Below are positions 17,538 through 27,576 of a stretch of DNA of 64,000 nt, piece by piece. The notes beneath the pieces were generated by a model, which searched no databases, was not told the DNA's origin, and was given only the letters and a program-made list of their open reading frames with translations. Every line of letters begins with the position of its first letter. Within the stretch, counting starts at the first letter, position 1. The translations under genes and the position numbers were made by a program. Source of the DNA: Tangfeifania diversioriginum (GTDB lineage Bacteria; Bacteroidota; Bacteroidia; Bacteroidales; Prolixibacteraceae); contig NZ_FQZE01000022.1 in the NCBI RefSeq assembly GCF_900141875.1, forward strand, positions 28,956 through 92,955, read 5' to 3'.

Positions 17538-18428
17538 TCATTCAACAAATTTCCTGTAATAACTGGCTTTCTGTTCGTCGTTAAACCGGGCGTAAATATT
17601 GGCCATGTAGGGTGCATATTTTTCTCCGGGATTTTGCTCCCACAGTTTTTCAAAATAAGAAAGTGCCACTTTAAAATCGGCAGTTACTTTATCGAGTTCA
17701 TCAAGTAAAATGCGGTATTGGCTGCGGGTTTTGTTGTTGTTATATTTTTCCATTTCGCGCTGGTAGCGATTTTCAGCTCTCCAGTAATATTTCATGGCTT
17801 CCCATTCGAGCGCACCGGTGTGGTCAGGATTAATCTCCAGCAACTCACTGCTCACCGAATCAACAATTTCCTCGTTTTCAAGCTTTTTATTTATATCGAA
17901 AAATTTTTCAATATTTTCCCTTTCACGCTGCTTTTCCAGGGGCAGTTTTTCCCAAACAGCCAGGGCTTTTTCATCCTGATCAATTTCATCGTAAATAGAA
18001 AAAAGCCGACTGTTTACTTCCGGATTATCTTTGCTGAAATTACCGTAGTAATATTCCAGCGCGGTCAATTCTTTCGACAGGTTGTCCATGCCCTTAAAAA
18101 TTTCTGCAAGCGTGGTGTACATCTCTTCATCAGCATAACCTGCCCACCTTGCCTCATCGAACCAATCCACTGACTGATTGGTCATATCAGCCTTGAAAGC
18201 TGTCTTCGCTGCCTCGGCATATTCAGCACCTGTAATTTCATTTTCAGCTTCATTTTGCCCGTTAAAATAGGTTTTCCAATTCTCAACTGCCTGGGCGTAA
18301 TTTCCTTCAGAAATGGCTTGTTCGGCATTTTGTTTATACTGCGTTAAATTTTTCGGACCTCCACAAGCAGCTACAATTAAAACCAATGCAAGCAGAATAT
18401 TATTTTTGAATTTCATATTTTTCTTCAT
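17538..18428 (-). CDS. Tetratricopeptide lipoprotein
   Basis: This is a 296-residue protein starting MKKNMKFKN, with a lipoprotein signal ending LIVAACGG (lipobox before Cys at about residue 20). The mature part is helical with TPR-like units, for example AEQAISEGNYAQAVENWKTY and KVALSYFEKLWEQNPGEKYAPYM near the end. It probably sits in the periplasm facing side of a membrane as a protein-interaction scaffold. Upstream in-frame starts to 18548 exist, but they would bury the signal peptide. I cannot name a specific function. Confidence 0.78.
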   Translation of the reverse strand: MKKNMKFKNNILLALVLIVAACGGPKNLTQYKQNAEQAISEGNYAQAVENWKTYFNGQNEAENEITGAEYAEAAKTAFKADMTNQSVDWFDEARWAGYADEEMYTTLAEIFKGMDNLSKELTALEYYYGNFSKDNPEVNSRLFSIYDEIDQDEKALAVWEKLPLEKQRERENIEKFFDINKKLENEEIVDSVSSELLEINPDHTGALEWEAMKYYWRAENRYQREMEKYNNNKTRSQYRILLDELDKVTADFKVALSYFEKLWEQNPGEKYAPYMANIYARFNDEQKASYYRKFVE

Positions 18429-18609
18429 TTGCGCGACAAAGCTATAATTTTTTGCGATTTTCGTGTGTGCCAAAACTTGTTTCATTTTTCTAACGAGACG
18501 GTTCGCAAAATATTTGATACTACAAAAAATCTTCATTATTATTAACATTCATGAACAATCTGTTTAACAAAACGTATTCCATTGAAAGCAGTTACAAAAA
18601 ATCAGGCCA

Positions 18610-19302
18610 ATGCAGGAATTAAATACCGTTTATTTGTGGGGAATCCGAATTGACGAACCGGTGGTAACAGTAACCGATTTACTGGTATCATTTCTATGTT
18701 TTCTGTATGCTTATAAAATTCACCAATCTGGTAAAACGGAGAAGACCTTTCTCTATTTCAAAATCTATTTTTTTACCATGGGAATTGCCACTTTTCTGGG
18801 CGGAGTAGTCGGTCATGCGTTTTTATATCTTTTTGAAAATTTCAGAGGGGAACTTTTTTACTGGAAACTGCCGGGCTGGATAATGAGCATGATTTCCATA
18901 ATGTTTGTGGAACGGGCGGCAATTGAACACACCCGGATTTATTTAAACAAATCGATTGTCAACAGTTTTAAAGTGGTGAATATTATTGAATTCCTGATTT
19001 TCCTGACGCTCACCGTTACCACACTCAATTTCTTTTTTGTGGAATTTCATTCGGGCTACGGACTGATGTTTGTGGTGCTTTCGCTCGAAAGTTTCCTGTT
19101 TTACAAGACCCGAAATATTGCCGGGAAATACATTCTCACCGGAATTGGTTTTGCCGCAGTGGCTGCCCTCATTTTCATGAATGAAATATCGCCCCATCAA
19201 TGGTTTAATTACGCCAGTACAAGTCACGTGTTGATGGCAATTGCTGCCACATTTTTCTACCTTGGTGCCATCCGTATTGACATGTCGGAAATTAAGCAGT
19301 AA
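18610..19302 (+). CDS. Seven-TM membrane protein, unknown
   Basis: This is a 230-residue protein with about seven hydrophobic helices, beginning MQELNTVYLWGIRIDEPVVT outside the first helix. Conserved-looking polar positions include GHAF (about 75), an ERAAIEHTR loop and a HQWFN...SHVLMAIA segment with two histidines. The histidine and glutamate placement recalls CREST/ceramidase-like or DUF6962 proteins, but I cannot assign it. It is followed after 14 bp by a GNAT gene on the same strand. Confidence 0.65.
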   Translation: MQELNTVYLWGIRIDEPVVTVTDLLVSFLCFLYAYKIHQSGKTEKTFLYFKIYFFTMGIATFLGGVVGHAFLYLFENFRGELFYWKLPGWIMSMISIMFVERAAIEHTRIYLNKSIVNSFKVVNIIEFLIFLTLTVTTLNFFFVEFHSGYGLMFVVLSLESFLFYKTRNIAGKYILTGIGFAAVAALIFMNEISPHQWFNYASTSHVLMAIAATFFYLGAIRIDMSEIKQ

Positions 19303-19316
19303 CTTTATCTGCAAAA

Positions 19317-19853
19317 ATGAAAATTCAAACTGACCGGCTAACCTTGCACGAAATTTCGTGGAATGACCTTGAAAAGATACACCAACTTCATTTAGTTCCC
19401 GAAGTGGATGAATTCAACACATTAGGAATTCCCGAAAACCTCGATGAAACGCGAAATAATATCCAGGGTTACATCGACAACCAAAATGAAACGCCCCGCT
19501 CCCGTTTTTGCTGGAAAGCTATTCTGAAAGAAACAAATGACTTTATTGGCATCGCAGGAATGACTTTATCAAACGACCGGTTTAAAATGGGCGAGTTCTA
19601 TTACAAACTTTTCCCAAAGTTTTGGGGAAATGGATTTGCAACAGAAATGGCAAAAGCCCTCATAAAATTTGGTTTTGAAGAATGCAAACTGCACAGGATT
19701 GAAGCCGGAGTGGCCACCCAAAATTTGGTATCTATCCGCGTACTCGAAAAAGCCGGACTGACACGCGAAGGAACGCGGAGAAAAATTCTGCCAATCAGAG
19801 GGGAATGGGTCGATAATTTTCATTATGCCATTCTGGAGGGAGACATCCTGTAA
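19317..19853 (+). CDS. GNAT-family N-acetyltransferase (RimJ/RimL type)
   Basis: This is a 178-residue protein with a single acetyltransferase domain. The start is IQTDRLTLHEISWNDLEKI. The acetyl-CoA region FWGNGFATEMAKALIKFGFEE (about 101-121) and RIEAGVATQNLVSIRVLEKAGLTREG (about 127-152) are the usual RimJ/RimL signatures. It transfers acetyl groups to protein N-termini or small amines; the substrate is not predictable. Confidence 0.88.
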   Translation: MKIQTDRLTLHEISWNDLEKIHQLHLVPEVDEFNTLGIPENLDETRNNIQGYIDNQNETPRSRFCWKAILKETNDFIGIAGMTLSNDRFKMGEFYYKLFPKFWGNGFATEMAKALIKFGFEECKLHRIEAGVATQNLVSIRVLEKAGLTREGTRRKILPIRGEWVDNFHYAILEGDIL

Positions 19854-19914
19854 AAAATCCTATTTCCGTGTAACCTAAACCCCATTCATCAGTCTTAATA
19901 AAAAGCCAATTTTT

Positions 19915-22548
19915 ATGAAAACGATGACAATGTTCTTCCTGTGTTTAATTTTTACTCCGTCAATTGTGGCACAGGAAATTTCAAAGAAACGCTACATCGC
20001 CAATCTGGTAAACGGTTACAATATTAATGTAGATGGAAAGCTGGATGAACCTGCCTGGCAGTCGGTGAAATGGGAAAACAAGTTTGTGCAGTTTGAACCG
20101 AATGAAGGCAACCCTCCGTATCAGCAAACTGAATTTGCAATTCTTTACGACGAACATAATATTTATGTAGCCATAAAAGCCATAGATAAAAATCCGGGCA
20201 GCATTTCGATGCGTATGACCCGGCGTGACGACATTGACGGCGACCAGGTTGGGATTGGTTTTGATACCTACTACGACCGGCGAACTGCTTTTATGTTTGC
20301 CGTTTCGGCCGTGGGTGTAAAAGTTGACTGGGTAATTAGCAACGACGGCGAAAACGAAGATTTTTCGTGGGATCCAATCTGGTGGGTAAAAACCACAACC
20401 ACCGAAAATGGCTGGAACACCGAAATGCGAATTCCACTGACGCAGCTGCGTTTCCGTGAGGGCGAGGAGCAAACTTGGGGATTGCAGGTTTTTCGCACCA
20501 TTTTCCGGGAAGAAGAGCTTTCCACCTGGCAGCACATGAAACGAGATGCGTCGGGACTGGTTTCTCAGTTTGGAACTATGAACGGATTAAAACATATCCA
20601 GCCTAAAAAAACACTCGATGTGATGCCTTACGTGGTGGCGCGTACCGAACGTTTTGAGAAGGATTTGGATAATCCTTTCAGAAAAAACGGAAAAAGCAAC
20701 AATTTAAACGCCGGGCTCGATGCAAAGCTCGGCCTCACCAACTTCCTCACTCTCGACCTCACCATCAATCCTGACTTTGGCCAGGTGGAAGCCGACCCAT
20801 CGGAAGTAAACCTCTCCACCCACGAAACATTTTTTGAAGAAAAACGGCCATTTTTCATCGAAGGAAAAAATATTTTGAAATACAAATTGATGTTCGGCGA
20901 TGGCGACCTGGCTTCCGACGGATTGTTTTACTCCCGACGGATTGGGAGCCAGCCTCATTATTCACCCGACCTGGAAAATGATGAATATGCCAGAATGCCC
21001 GAGTTCACACGTATTCTGGGAGCTGCCAAAGTTACGGGGAAAACGCCCGATGGCTGGTCGGTGGGTATATTGGAGAGTGTGACTGCCGAAGAAGATGCTC
21101 AAATCAGGGGAGTTGGGAACAGCCGCGAACAAACCGTGGAGCCGTTAACCAATTACTTTGTGTCGCGCATTCAAAAAGATTTTAACGATGGAAATACTTA
21201 TTTGGGTGGGATGCTTACAGCAGTAAACCGAAAAATTGACAACACACAACTGGATTTTCTGCACACCAGCGCATATTCCGGCGGAATTGATTTCATCCAT
21301 AAATGGAACAATAAAAACTGGATGCTGGATGCCGGATGGTATTTCAGCCATGTAAAGGGCAGCCAGAAAGCAATTAGAAACACCCAGGAATCGTACATCC
21401 GGAGTTTTCAGCGACCGGATGCTGATTATGTAAATTACGATACCACCCGCACTTCGCTCACCGGGCAGGGAGGAAAACTCACCTTGGGAAAATTGGGAGG
21501 TAACCTGAAATTTATGGGTGGGGTAGCCTGGAAATCGCCCGAACTGGAAATTAATGACATCGGCTACGCACAGCAGGTGGATAATATTTTTCAGATATTC
21601 TGGGCCGGCTACCGCATTTATGAACCGTTTTCAATATTCCGCGAAATCAGCCTCAACCTGAACCAGTGGGTACAATTCGATTTTGGAGGCAATGTTACCG
21701 CACCGGGAGGTAATATTAACTGGTGGATGAACTTTAAAAATTACTGGAATGCTTACGGAAATTTCAACGTGGGGGGAACCCAGCTCTCCAATTCAATGCT
21801 CCGCGGCGGACCATCCATGAAATTACCCGGCTACAAAAATATCTACCTGGGATTTTCTACCAATCAGCAAAAAAAACTCACTTTCAGTTTTTCAACCGGT
21901 CACTATTTCAGCAATGAAAAAGATTTTGAAAATAATCAGAATTACAACCTGGGAATTGGTTACCGTCCATTCAAATCCTTAAGAATTGATGTTTCGCCGG
22001 GTTTCAATAAATCGATGGATGAGTTGCAGTACGTCACCCAAAAAGATTTTGAGAATGAAAAACGATACATCCTGGGGCGCATCGAACGAAATACACTGAA
22101 CATGTCGGTAAGGCTCAATTACAATATTACACCCGACCTGACCATTCAATACTGGGGACAACCATTTATTGCCACCGGTAAGTATTCCGATTTTAAATAC
22201 GCCACCAACACCAAAGCCGATGATGTAAACAACCGGTATCAATATTATTCAGAAAATCAAATCAGTTACAACGCAAATGACGAACTATATTTTATTGCTG
22301 AAGCTAGAAATAATCAGGCAGATTATGAGTTTGACCAACCCAATTTCAATGTAAAGGAATTTTTGTCGAACCTGGTTGTTCGCTGGGAATACCGCCCGGG
22401 TTCAACACTTTTTCTGGTATGGTCGCAAAACCGCGATAATTTTGAAAATTCCGGCAATTTTCGGTTTCAGAATGATGTAAACCAACTGTTCGGACAGAAA
22501 GCACACAATATTTTTCTTGTGAAATTATCTTACCGTTTGGGACGATAG
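19915..22548 (+). CDS. DUF5916 outer-membrane protein with CBM9-like domain
   Basis: This is an 877-residue exported protein (signal peptide ending SIVAQE). Residues about 25-200 match the CBM9-like fold (NINVDGKLDEPAWQSVKW, LYDEHNIYVAIKAID). A long DUF5916 region follows, with PDFGQVEADPSEVNLSTHETFFEEKRPFF and FYSRRIG, then beta-barrel-like repeats to a C-terminal KLSYRLGR. DUF5916 proteins are common in Bacteroidota and probably sit in the outer membrane. Their ligand is unknown. The gene stands alone. Confidence 0.9.
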   Translation: MKTMTMFFLCLIFTPSIVAQEISKKRYIANLVNGYNINVDGKLDEPAWQSVKWENKFVQFEPNEGNPPYQQTEFAILYDEHNIYVAIKAIDKNPGSISMRMTRRDDIDGDQVGIGFDTYYDRRTAFMFAVSAVGVKVDWVISNDGENEDFSWDPIWWVKTTTTENGWNTEMRIPLTQLRFREGEEQTWGLQVFRTIFREEELSTWQHMKRDASGLVSQFGTMNGLKHIQPKKTLDVMPYVVARTERFEKDLDNPFRKNGKSNNLNAGLDAKLGLTNFLTLDLTINPDFGQVEADPSEVNLSTHETFFEEKRPFFIEGKNILKYKLMFGDGDLASDGLFYSRRIGSQPHYSPDLENDEYARMPEFTRILGAAKVTGKTPDGWSVGILESVTAEEDAQIRGVGNSREQTVEPLTNYFVSRIQKDFNDGNTYLGGMLTAVNRKIDNTQLDFLHTSAYSGGIDFIHKWNNKNWMLDAGWYFSHVKGSQKAIRNTQESYIRSFQRPDADYVNYDTTRTSLTGQGGKLTLGKLGGNLKFMGGVAWKSPELEINDIGYAQQVDNIFQIFWAGYRIYEPFSIFREISLNLNQWVQFDFGGNVTAPGGNINWWMNFKNYWNAYGNFNVGGTQLSNSMLRGGPSMKLPGYKNIYLGFSTNQQKKLTFSFSTGHYFSNEKDFENNQNYNLGIGYRPFKSLRIDVSPGFNKSMDELQYVTQKDFENEKRYILGRIERNTLNMSVRLNYNITPDLTIQYWGQPFIATGKYSDFKYATNTKADDVNNRYQYYSENQISYNANDELYFIAEARNNQADYEFDQPNFNVKEFLSNLVVRWEYRPGSTLFLVWSQNRDNFENSGNFRFQNDVNQLFGQKAHNIFLVKLSYRLGR

Positions 22549-22596
22549 AAAAAACTGTTTTGTTTTTTCGTTAATTTGGGAAAAATTAAACCGGCA

Positions 22597-23277
22597 ATGA
22601 AAAACTATTTCAAAACACATCCTTATGCAAAAATCGGGTTGCTGGTAATTCCGGTAGGTGTGCTTACCATTTTAATGGGAAATTATTTTCCAGGGTTTAA
22701 GCCTGATGGGTTTCCAAATTTTATTGTCGCTTTCGAGTTTGCAAAAACACTGCAGGATTTAAACCTGCTTTTAGGTTCGCTGTCACCCATAAAAATTGGA
22801 AAGATTGATACAGGGAATTACTTCGATTTTAGTTTCATGGTGGCGTATTCCCTCTTTCTGGTCCTGTTTTTCAGGAAAACATACAAAATATTCGGAAGCC
22901 GGTTCCTACTTGCCGGCTTTCCTTTAATCATCATGATATTGGCTGCCGATTTTTTTGAAAATATTCTGCTGCTTGAAATTACAGACAACTATTCAAAAAG
23001 TGGAATAACTGCCGGGTTGCTGCCTACGCTCAATCAACTTCAATTAATAACCTGGTTGAAATGGGGAGGCCTTGCACTCGCCTTTTTCTTGTTGTTTTTT
23101 GTGTTAATTAAAGGTAAAAGTCTTTCAAAAATTGCAGCCATTTTTTGTCTGCTGCCGTTAATTCATGGAATTTTATATTGGGTAATCCCGATGTTTACCA
23201 TTACTGGTTTCACACTTTCAGTATTTGGCGCTTTTGGAGTTTTGTTTGTTTATTCTTTTGTTTTCAGAAAAGAATAA
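22597..23277 (+). CDS. Multi-pass membrane protein, unknown
   Basis: This is a 226-residue protein with about six hydrophobic helices, no recognised family and no clear catalytic motif. A conserved-looking LAADFFENILLLE lies in the middle. I chose ATG 22597 (MKNYFKTHPYAKIG) over an in-frame TTG at 22576. It follows the DUF5916 gene by 48 bp and may be cotranscribed. It ends at a shared terminator with the convergent GH3 gene. Confidence 0.65.
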   Translation: MKNYFKTHPYAKIGLLVIPVGVLTILMGNYFPGFKPDGFPNFIVAFEFAKTLQDLNLLLGSLSPIKIGKIDTGNYFDFSFMVAYSLFLVLFFRKTYKIFGSRFLLAGFPLIIMILAADFFENILLLEITDNYSKSGITAGLLPTLNQLQLITWLKWGGLALAFFLLFFVLIKGKSLSKIAAIFCLLPLIHGILYWVIPMFTITGFTLSVFGAFGVLFVYSFVFRKE

Positions 23278-23284
23278 AAATAAA

Positions 23285-23319
23285 GCCGCAGGCTCTTTTT
23301 ATTTATAAGAACCTGCGGC
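23285..23319. terminator. Bidirectional terminator hairpin
   Basis: GCCGCAGG at 23285-23292 pairs with CCTGCGGC at 23312-23319, extended inward by TCTT/AAGA. It sits between convergent genes and is flanked by an A-rich left side. Confidence 0.6.
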
Positions 23320-23343
23320 GGAATATCTTAAAAACAACTATTG

Positions 23344-25974
23344 CTATTTGATTTCTACAGTTTCGCCTGTTAACCTGATTTTTTCTGACACTGTAACAGC
23401 ACCTTTCTTACCAGGTTGCCCGCCGCCTACATAAACGGTGAAATCGCCCGGTTCAATCACCCTTATTTCATCCTCACCAATCAATGAAAACTGACGCGGT
23501 GTCAATTCAAACTCCACAGTTTTTGTTTGCCCCGGTTGCAGGTGAATCCGGTTAAAACCTTCGAGCTGAACAATCGGACGGGGTGTGGATGCTTTTTCAT
23601 CGGTCAGGTACACCTGAACCACTTCGTCGCCTGCCATGTTGCCCGAATTGGTAACCTTTACTTTTACTTTTACTGATTCACCGGCAGCAGTTTCCGAAGG
23701 CAGTTCCAGTGCATCGTATTCGAAGGTGGTATAACTCAATCCGTAACCAAACGGGTAAAGCGGTTCACCCTCAAAATAGCGGTAGGTGCGGCCTTCCATA
23801 TCATATTCTTCAAATGGCGGCAGCTGATCAACCGATTTGTAATAGGTAACCGGCAAACGTCCTGCCGGGTTGTAATCGCCCATAAGGACATTGGCCACGG
23901 CATGTCCGCCTTCCTGCCCGGGATAGCCGGCAGAAACAATCGCATCCAGGTTTTCATCGGCCCAGTTGATGGCCAGTGCGCTTCCATTGAGCAACACCAA
24001 AACAACAGGTTTTCCGGTTGCTTCAACTGCTTGCATCAGTTCGCGCTGCGTTTTGGGCAATTTCAGGTGGGTGCGGTCGCCGCCGGCAAAACCATCTACA
24101 TCAATATCCATTTCCTCACCTTCCAGCCGTTGAGAAAGGCCCAGTACCAAAACAACAGCATCAGCTCTTTCAGCTACTTCAACAGCTTCCTTCTGCATAT
24201 CCGGATTTGGTATTGCCCACAACAAACGGGCATCGCCATCGCCATGCCAGTTTTTGTATTCGTACACAAACTTGTACTTTTTACCGGCCTCCAGCTCCAC
24301 TGCCGTTTCATGATGAAAAGCGTGGTGTTCAGTATTATGGCTGAGGATTTTTTCACCTTCAAGCCAAACATCGAGCGTGGGCATTCCCCAGCAACCTAAA
24401 CTGTAGGTTCCGGAAACAGGCGGCACCAGGTAACCGGTCCAGCGAATGCTGAAATCGTCATCAGGCAGTGTGGGTACCGGAGCATGCGACTCCCAGTAAA
24501 AATCTATGTTTTCATCAACACGGGTAAACACCGGATTACCTTCCAACTCGGCATTGTCGAAATATTCGCCTGTTACGCCGGGCTCACCCTTTTCGGTAAC
24601 CAAAAATTCACCGGCAATGGGGTGCAGATTTGAAACTCCTGCGGCCAGGTGGGCACCTTCGGCAAAAAGGACTTCAGTATCGTTGAGTTTTCTTTTCAGT
24701 CCCTCGAGAATTGTCACCGGATTTTTTGGAATTCCATTGTAATTACCAAGCAAAGCTTCCCAGTTGTCGGCATTTGGTCCAATTACGGCCAGCCTGTTTA
24801 TATTTTTCGAAAGCGGTAACGTGTTGTTCTCCTGCCCTGGCAGGCGGGCATTTTTCAATAAAACAATACTTTTCTGAGCAGCTTCCAGCGCCAGTTTCGC
24901 ATTTTCATCCGATGTATTTTCAGTAAACGGAATTTGTGCATACGGCACATCTTCGTTATCATCGAACATACCCAGTTTAAACCGGGCGGTGAACAGCCGT
25001 TTTACCGCCCTGTCGAGTTCTTCTTCCGAAATAATACCACGCTCTACTGCTTCTCTCAAAAAAGGATAAGAATTTCCGCAGTTTAAATCGGTACCGTTTT
25101 TAACGGCAACGGCTGAAGCTTCGGCAGCATCGGCCGAATAATCCTGAAACCTAAAAAAATCGGAAATCGCCCAGCAGTCGGAAACCACGTAGCCATCGAA
25201 TCCCCATTCGTTGCGCAGAATGTTTTCCAGTATTGGATTGGCGCAGGCCGGATGCCCCCGGAACTGGTTGTATGCTCCCATTACAGAATACACACCGCCT
25301 TCAACCACCAAATCGCGGAAGGCCGGAAGATAGGTTTCCCGCAAGTCGCGTTCACTCACCAACGCGTTGAATTCATGACGCAATGGTTCGGGGCCTGAGT
25401 GAACCGCATAATGTTTGGCTGTTGCAACGGTTTTCAGGTATTCAGGATGGTCGCCCTGTAACCCTTTTACAAATTGGGTTCCCAGTTTTCCGGTCAGGTA
25501 AGGATCCTCGCCGTAGGTTTCGTGTCCCCTTCCCCACCGCGGGTCGCGAAAAATATTGATGTTGGGCGACCAAAAAGTGAGTCCCTGGTAAATTCCCCGT
25601 TTCCCGCGGCGAACAAACTCGTGGTGCTTCGCCCGGGCTTCATCCGAAATGGTTGTTGCCACGCGGTGAATCAAATCTTTGTCCCACGAGGCAGCAACAG
25701 TTATCGACTGCGGGAAAACAGTGGCGTAACCGGCACGCGCCACCCCATGCAAACTTTCGTTCCACCAGTTGTACTCCGGCACGCCCAAACGCGGGATGTC
25801 AGGTGCCGTGTAAACCATCTGGTCAATTTTTTCTTCCACGGTCATTTGCGACACGAGAATTTCCACCCGCTCATCAACTGGCAGATTCGGATTTAAATAC
25901 TCAAAATTTGTGAATTGTGCATAGGAAGTTACGCTGACCAAAATCAAACTCAGGTTAATCAATATTTTTTTCAT
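23344..25974 (-). CDS. Exported GH3 glycosidase with PA14 insert (beta-xylosidase/glucosidase-like)
   Basis: This is an 876-residue secreted enzyme (signal peptide to about A19). The GH3 N-domain has NWWNESLHGVAR, the KH site ATAKHYAVHSGP (about 185) and the nucleophile VVSDCWAI with D266. A PA14 domain (about 465-605, GEYFDNAELEG...GWHGDGDARLLW) is inserted in the C-domain, and an Fn3-like domain ends the protein. NWWNESLHGVAR and the PA14 insert are typical of beta-xylosidases and related exo-enzymes of plant-cell-wall degraders. The gene is outside the large polysaccharide locus, but its product could act with it. Confidence 0.92.
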   Translation of the reverse strand: MKKILINLSLILVSVTSYAQFTNFEYLNPNLPVDERVEILVSQMTVEEKIDQMVYTAPDIPRLGVPEYNWWNESLHGVARAGYATVFPQSITVAASWDKDLIHRVATTISDEARAKHHEFVRRGKRGIYQGLTFWSPNINIFRDPRWGRGHETYGEDPYLTGKLGTQFVKGLQGDHPEYLKTVATAKHYAVHSGPEPLRHEFNALVSERDLRETYLPAFRDLVVEGGVYSVMGAYNQFRGHPACANPILENILRNEWGFDGYVVSDCWAISDFFRFQDYSADAAEASAVAVKNGTDLNCGNSYPFLREAVERGIISEEELDRAVKRLFTARFKLGMFDDNEDVPYAQIPFTENTSDENAKLALEAAQKSIVLLKNARLPGQENNTLPLSKNINRLAVIGPNADNWEALLGNYNGIPKNPVTILEGLKRKLNDTEVLFAEGAHLAAGVSNLHPIAGEFLVTEKGEPGVTGEYFDNAELEGNPVFTRVDENIDFYWESHAPVPTLPDDDFSIRWTGYLVPPVSGTYSLGCWGMPTLDVWLEGEKILSHNTEHHAFHHETAVELEAGKKYKFVYEYKNWHGDGDARLLWAIPNPDMQKEAVEVAERADAVVLVLGLSQRLEGEEMDIDVDGFAGGDRTHLKLPKTQRELMQAVEATGKPVVLVLLNGSALAINWADENLDAIVSAGYPGQEGGHAVANVLMGDYNPAGRLPVTYYKSVDQLPPFEEYDMEGRTYRYFEGEPLYPFGYGLSYTTFEYDALELPSETAAGESVKVKVKVTNSGNMAGDEVVQVYLTDEKASTPRPIVQLEGFNRIHLQPGQTKTVEFELTPRQFSLIGEDEIRVIEPGDFTVYVGGGQPGKKGAVTVSEKIRLTGETVEIK

Positions 25975-26092
25975 CGGTCTTTAATTTATGTTAATGTTCT
26001 ACTGTTCTGTTCTGGTATGGTAAAATTAACGATTTCTTCCCACATTCTGCAATTTTTTATCGTAATTTGTAGGCTGAAAACGGACAATAAAA

Positions 26093-26629
26093 ATGGATGA
26101 TCGCTCAAAAATATTTTATAAAAAATACTACAACCAAAGGAAAGAAATTGATTCCGCTACAGCAAAACTGACAAAGAAACACCACCATCACATGGAGTGC
26201 AAATCTGGCTGTGACTCATGCTGCATGGACTACGGGATTTTACCTGTTGAATTTTTCTCTATCGTGGAAGAATTAAGAGCCAACAATTTTGATAAAGCAG
26301 AATTGCCTCCACAACGTGAAAATAATGATTCGTGCGTGTTTTTGCAAAAACATGTTTGTACCATTTATCAATCGCGGCCGGTGATTTGCCGCACCCACGG
26401 GCTGCCGCTTCTTTTCACCAACGATGAAGGCGAGTGGCAACTGTCGGCGTGTGAATTGAATTTCACACAGTTCAATTTTGAAAATTTCACAACCGAGAAT
26501 ACCTACTCGCAGGATAAATACAACAGTGAACTTTTTCTGTTAAACCGGGAATTTATTGCTGAATTTAAAAATGGAAAGTACAATCAATTTGATTTAATAC
26601 CCCTAAAAAAGCTGAAAAATTATTTATAG
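26093..26629 (+). CDS. YkgJ-family cysteine cluster protein
   Basis: This is a 178-residue protein with the CxxxCDSCC motif (CKSGCDSCCMDYG, about 38-50) and a later CVFLQKHVCTIYQSRPVICRTHG. Together these are the eight-cysteine pattern of the YkgJ family (putative Zn or Fe-S chelators). The start MDDRSKIFYKKYY fits family length. The biochemical function is unknown. Confidence 0.88.
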   Translation: MDDRSKIFYKKYYNQRKEIDSATAKLTKKHHHHMECKSGCDSCCMDYGILPVEFFSIVEELRANNFDKAELPPQRENNDSCVFLQKHVCTIYQSRPVICRTHGLPLLFTNDEGEWQLSACELNFTQFNFENFTTENTYSQDKYNSELFLLNREFIAEFKNGKYNQFDLIPLKKLKNYL

Positions 26630-26642
26630 TACCAACAAACAA

Positions 26643-26670
26643 AAAAGCAGGCTTGAAAAAACCTGCTTTT
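26643..26670. terminator. Bidirectional terminator hairpin
   Basis: AAAAGCAGG (26643-26651) pairs with CCTGCTTTT (26662-26670), between the YkgJ gene and the convergent DUF2795-like gene, with A and T tails on both sides. Confidence 0.7.
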
Positions 26671-26690
26671 CCGTTTCTATCCGATAAATT

Positions 26691-26912
26691 TTAATATTCA
26701 TCTTCGTTAAAGAAGAAATCGTCTTTACTGGGATAATCCGGCCAGATGTCCTCAATACTTTCGTAAACTTCGCCTTCGTCTTCAATTTCCTGCAAATTTT
26801 CAATAACTTCAAGTGGTGCCCCCGAACGAATGGCGTAGTCGATCAATTCGTCTTTGCTCGCCGGCCAGGGAGCATCCTCCAGTTTTGAAGCTAACTCAAG
26901 TGTCCAATACAT
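26691..26912 (-). CDS. DUF2795-like small protein
   Basis: This is a 73-residue acidic protein starting MYWTLELASKLEDAPWPASKDELIDYAIRSGAP; the pattern xWPaskdELidyA with a following VIENLQEI helix fits DUF2795. I chose ATG 26912 because the longer reading frame to 27017 adds a basic unrelated segment that overlaps the upstream gene. It is downstream of the adenosyltransferase gene on the same strand. The function is unknown. Confidence 0.75.
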   Translation of the reverse strand: MYWTLELASKLEDAPWPASKDELIDYAIRSGAPLEVIENLQEIEDEGEVYESIEDIWPDYPSKDDFFFNEDEY

Positions 26913-26995
26913 CTTAATGAATTTAAGCGGTTCAAATCGTTTTTTACAATGCCGCGAATATAATAAAAAAAGATTACGAACTACAGCAGACACGA

Positions 26996-27562
26996 TTATT
27001 TTTGTGGCTGCCGCCACGGTATTTCCTCTACACCGCTAACAGCAGTATGTTTACGGGCCAAAACAAAAAGAAAATCGGATAACCGGTTGATGTATTTCAT
27101 AATTTCGGGCTGAACAAAAGTTTGTTCGGAGAATTCAAGGATACGCCGTTCCGCACGACGGCAAACAGTGCGTGCCACATGACAATATGCAGCAGCCGGT
27201 GCACCGCCTGGCAGAATAAACTGCGTAAGTTCAGGAAGCTCTTCATCCAGCTCATCTATGGCTTTTTCGAGTTCTGCTATGTCCTCTTCCGATATTGAAA
27301 GCTTTGAAGTAACGGCTTCACCTTTTTCATCGGAAGCCAGCCGGGAACCAATATTAAACAACTTATTCTGAATTTCAACTAAATACTTCTTGTATCCTGC
27401 AGGAAACTCAAATGAACGAATTACGCCAATTGAAGCATTCAGTTCATCCACAGTTCCGTATGCTTCAAGCCGGACATCATATTTTTTTACTCTGGTGCCG
27501 CCTACGAGTCCTGTAGTTCCATCATCTCCTGTTTTAGTATATATTTTCCACTCTTTTCTCAT
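26996..27562 (-). CDS. pduO: Cob(I)alamin adenosyltransferase, PduO type
   Basis: This is a 188-residue protein. The N-terminal ATP loop is KIYTKTGDDGTTGLVGG (7-23), then RLEAYGTVDELNASIG with conserved D and N. The later helix has LPGGAPAAAYCHVARTVCRRAERR, the family ATP/cobalamin residues. It adds the adenosyl group to cob(I)alamin to make coenzyme B12. It lies 14 bp downstream of an ABC ATPase on the same strand. No B12-dependent enzyme is in the window. Confidence 0.94.
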   Translation of the reverse strand: MRKEWKIYTKTGDDGTTGLVGGTRVKKYDVRLEAYGTVDELNASIGVIRSFEFPAGYKKYLVEIQNKLFNIGSRLASDEKGEAVTSKLSISEEDIAELEKAIDELDEELPELTQFILPGGAPAAAYCHVARTVCRRAERRILEFSEQTFVQPEIMKYINRLSDFLFVLARKHTAVSGVEEIPWRQPQK

Positions 27563-27576
27563 TCAAAAATAAATTT

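Noticed and set aside
25474..25896. 140-residue plus-strand reading frame antisense to GH3
   Set aside because: It is the shadow of a GC-richer coding region; the GH3 frame carries catalytic motifs throughout.
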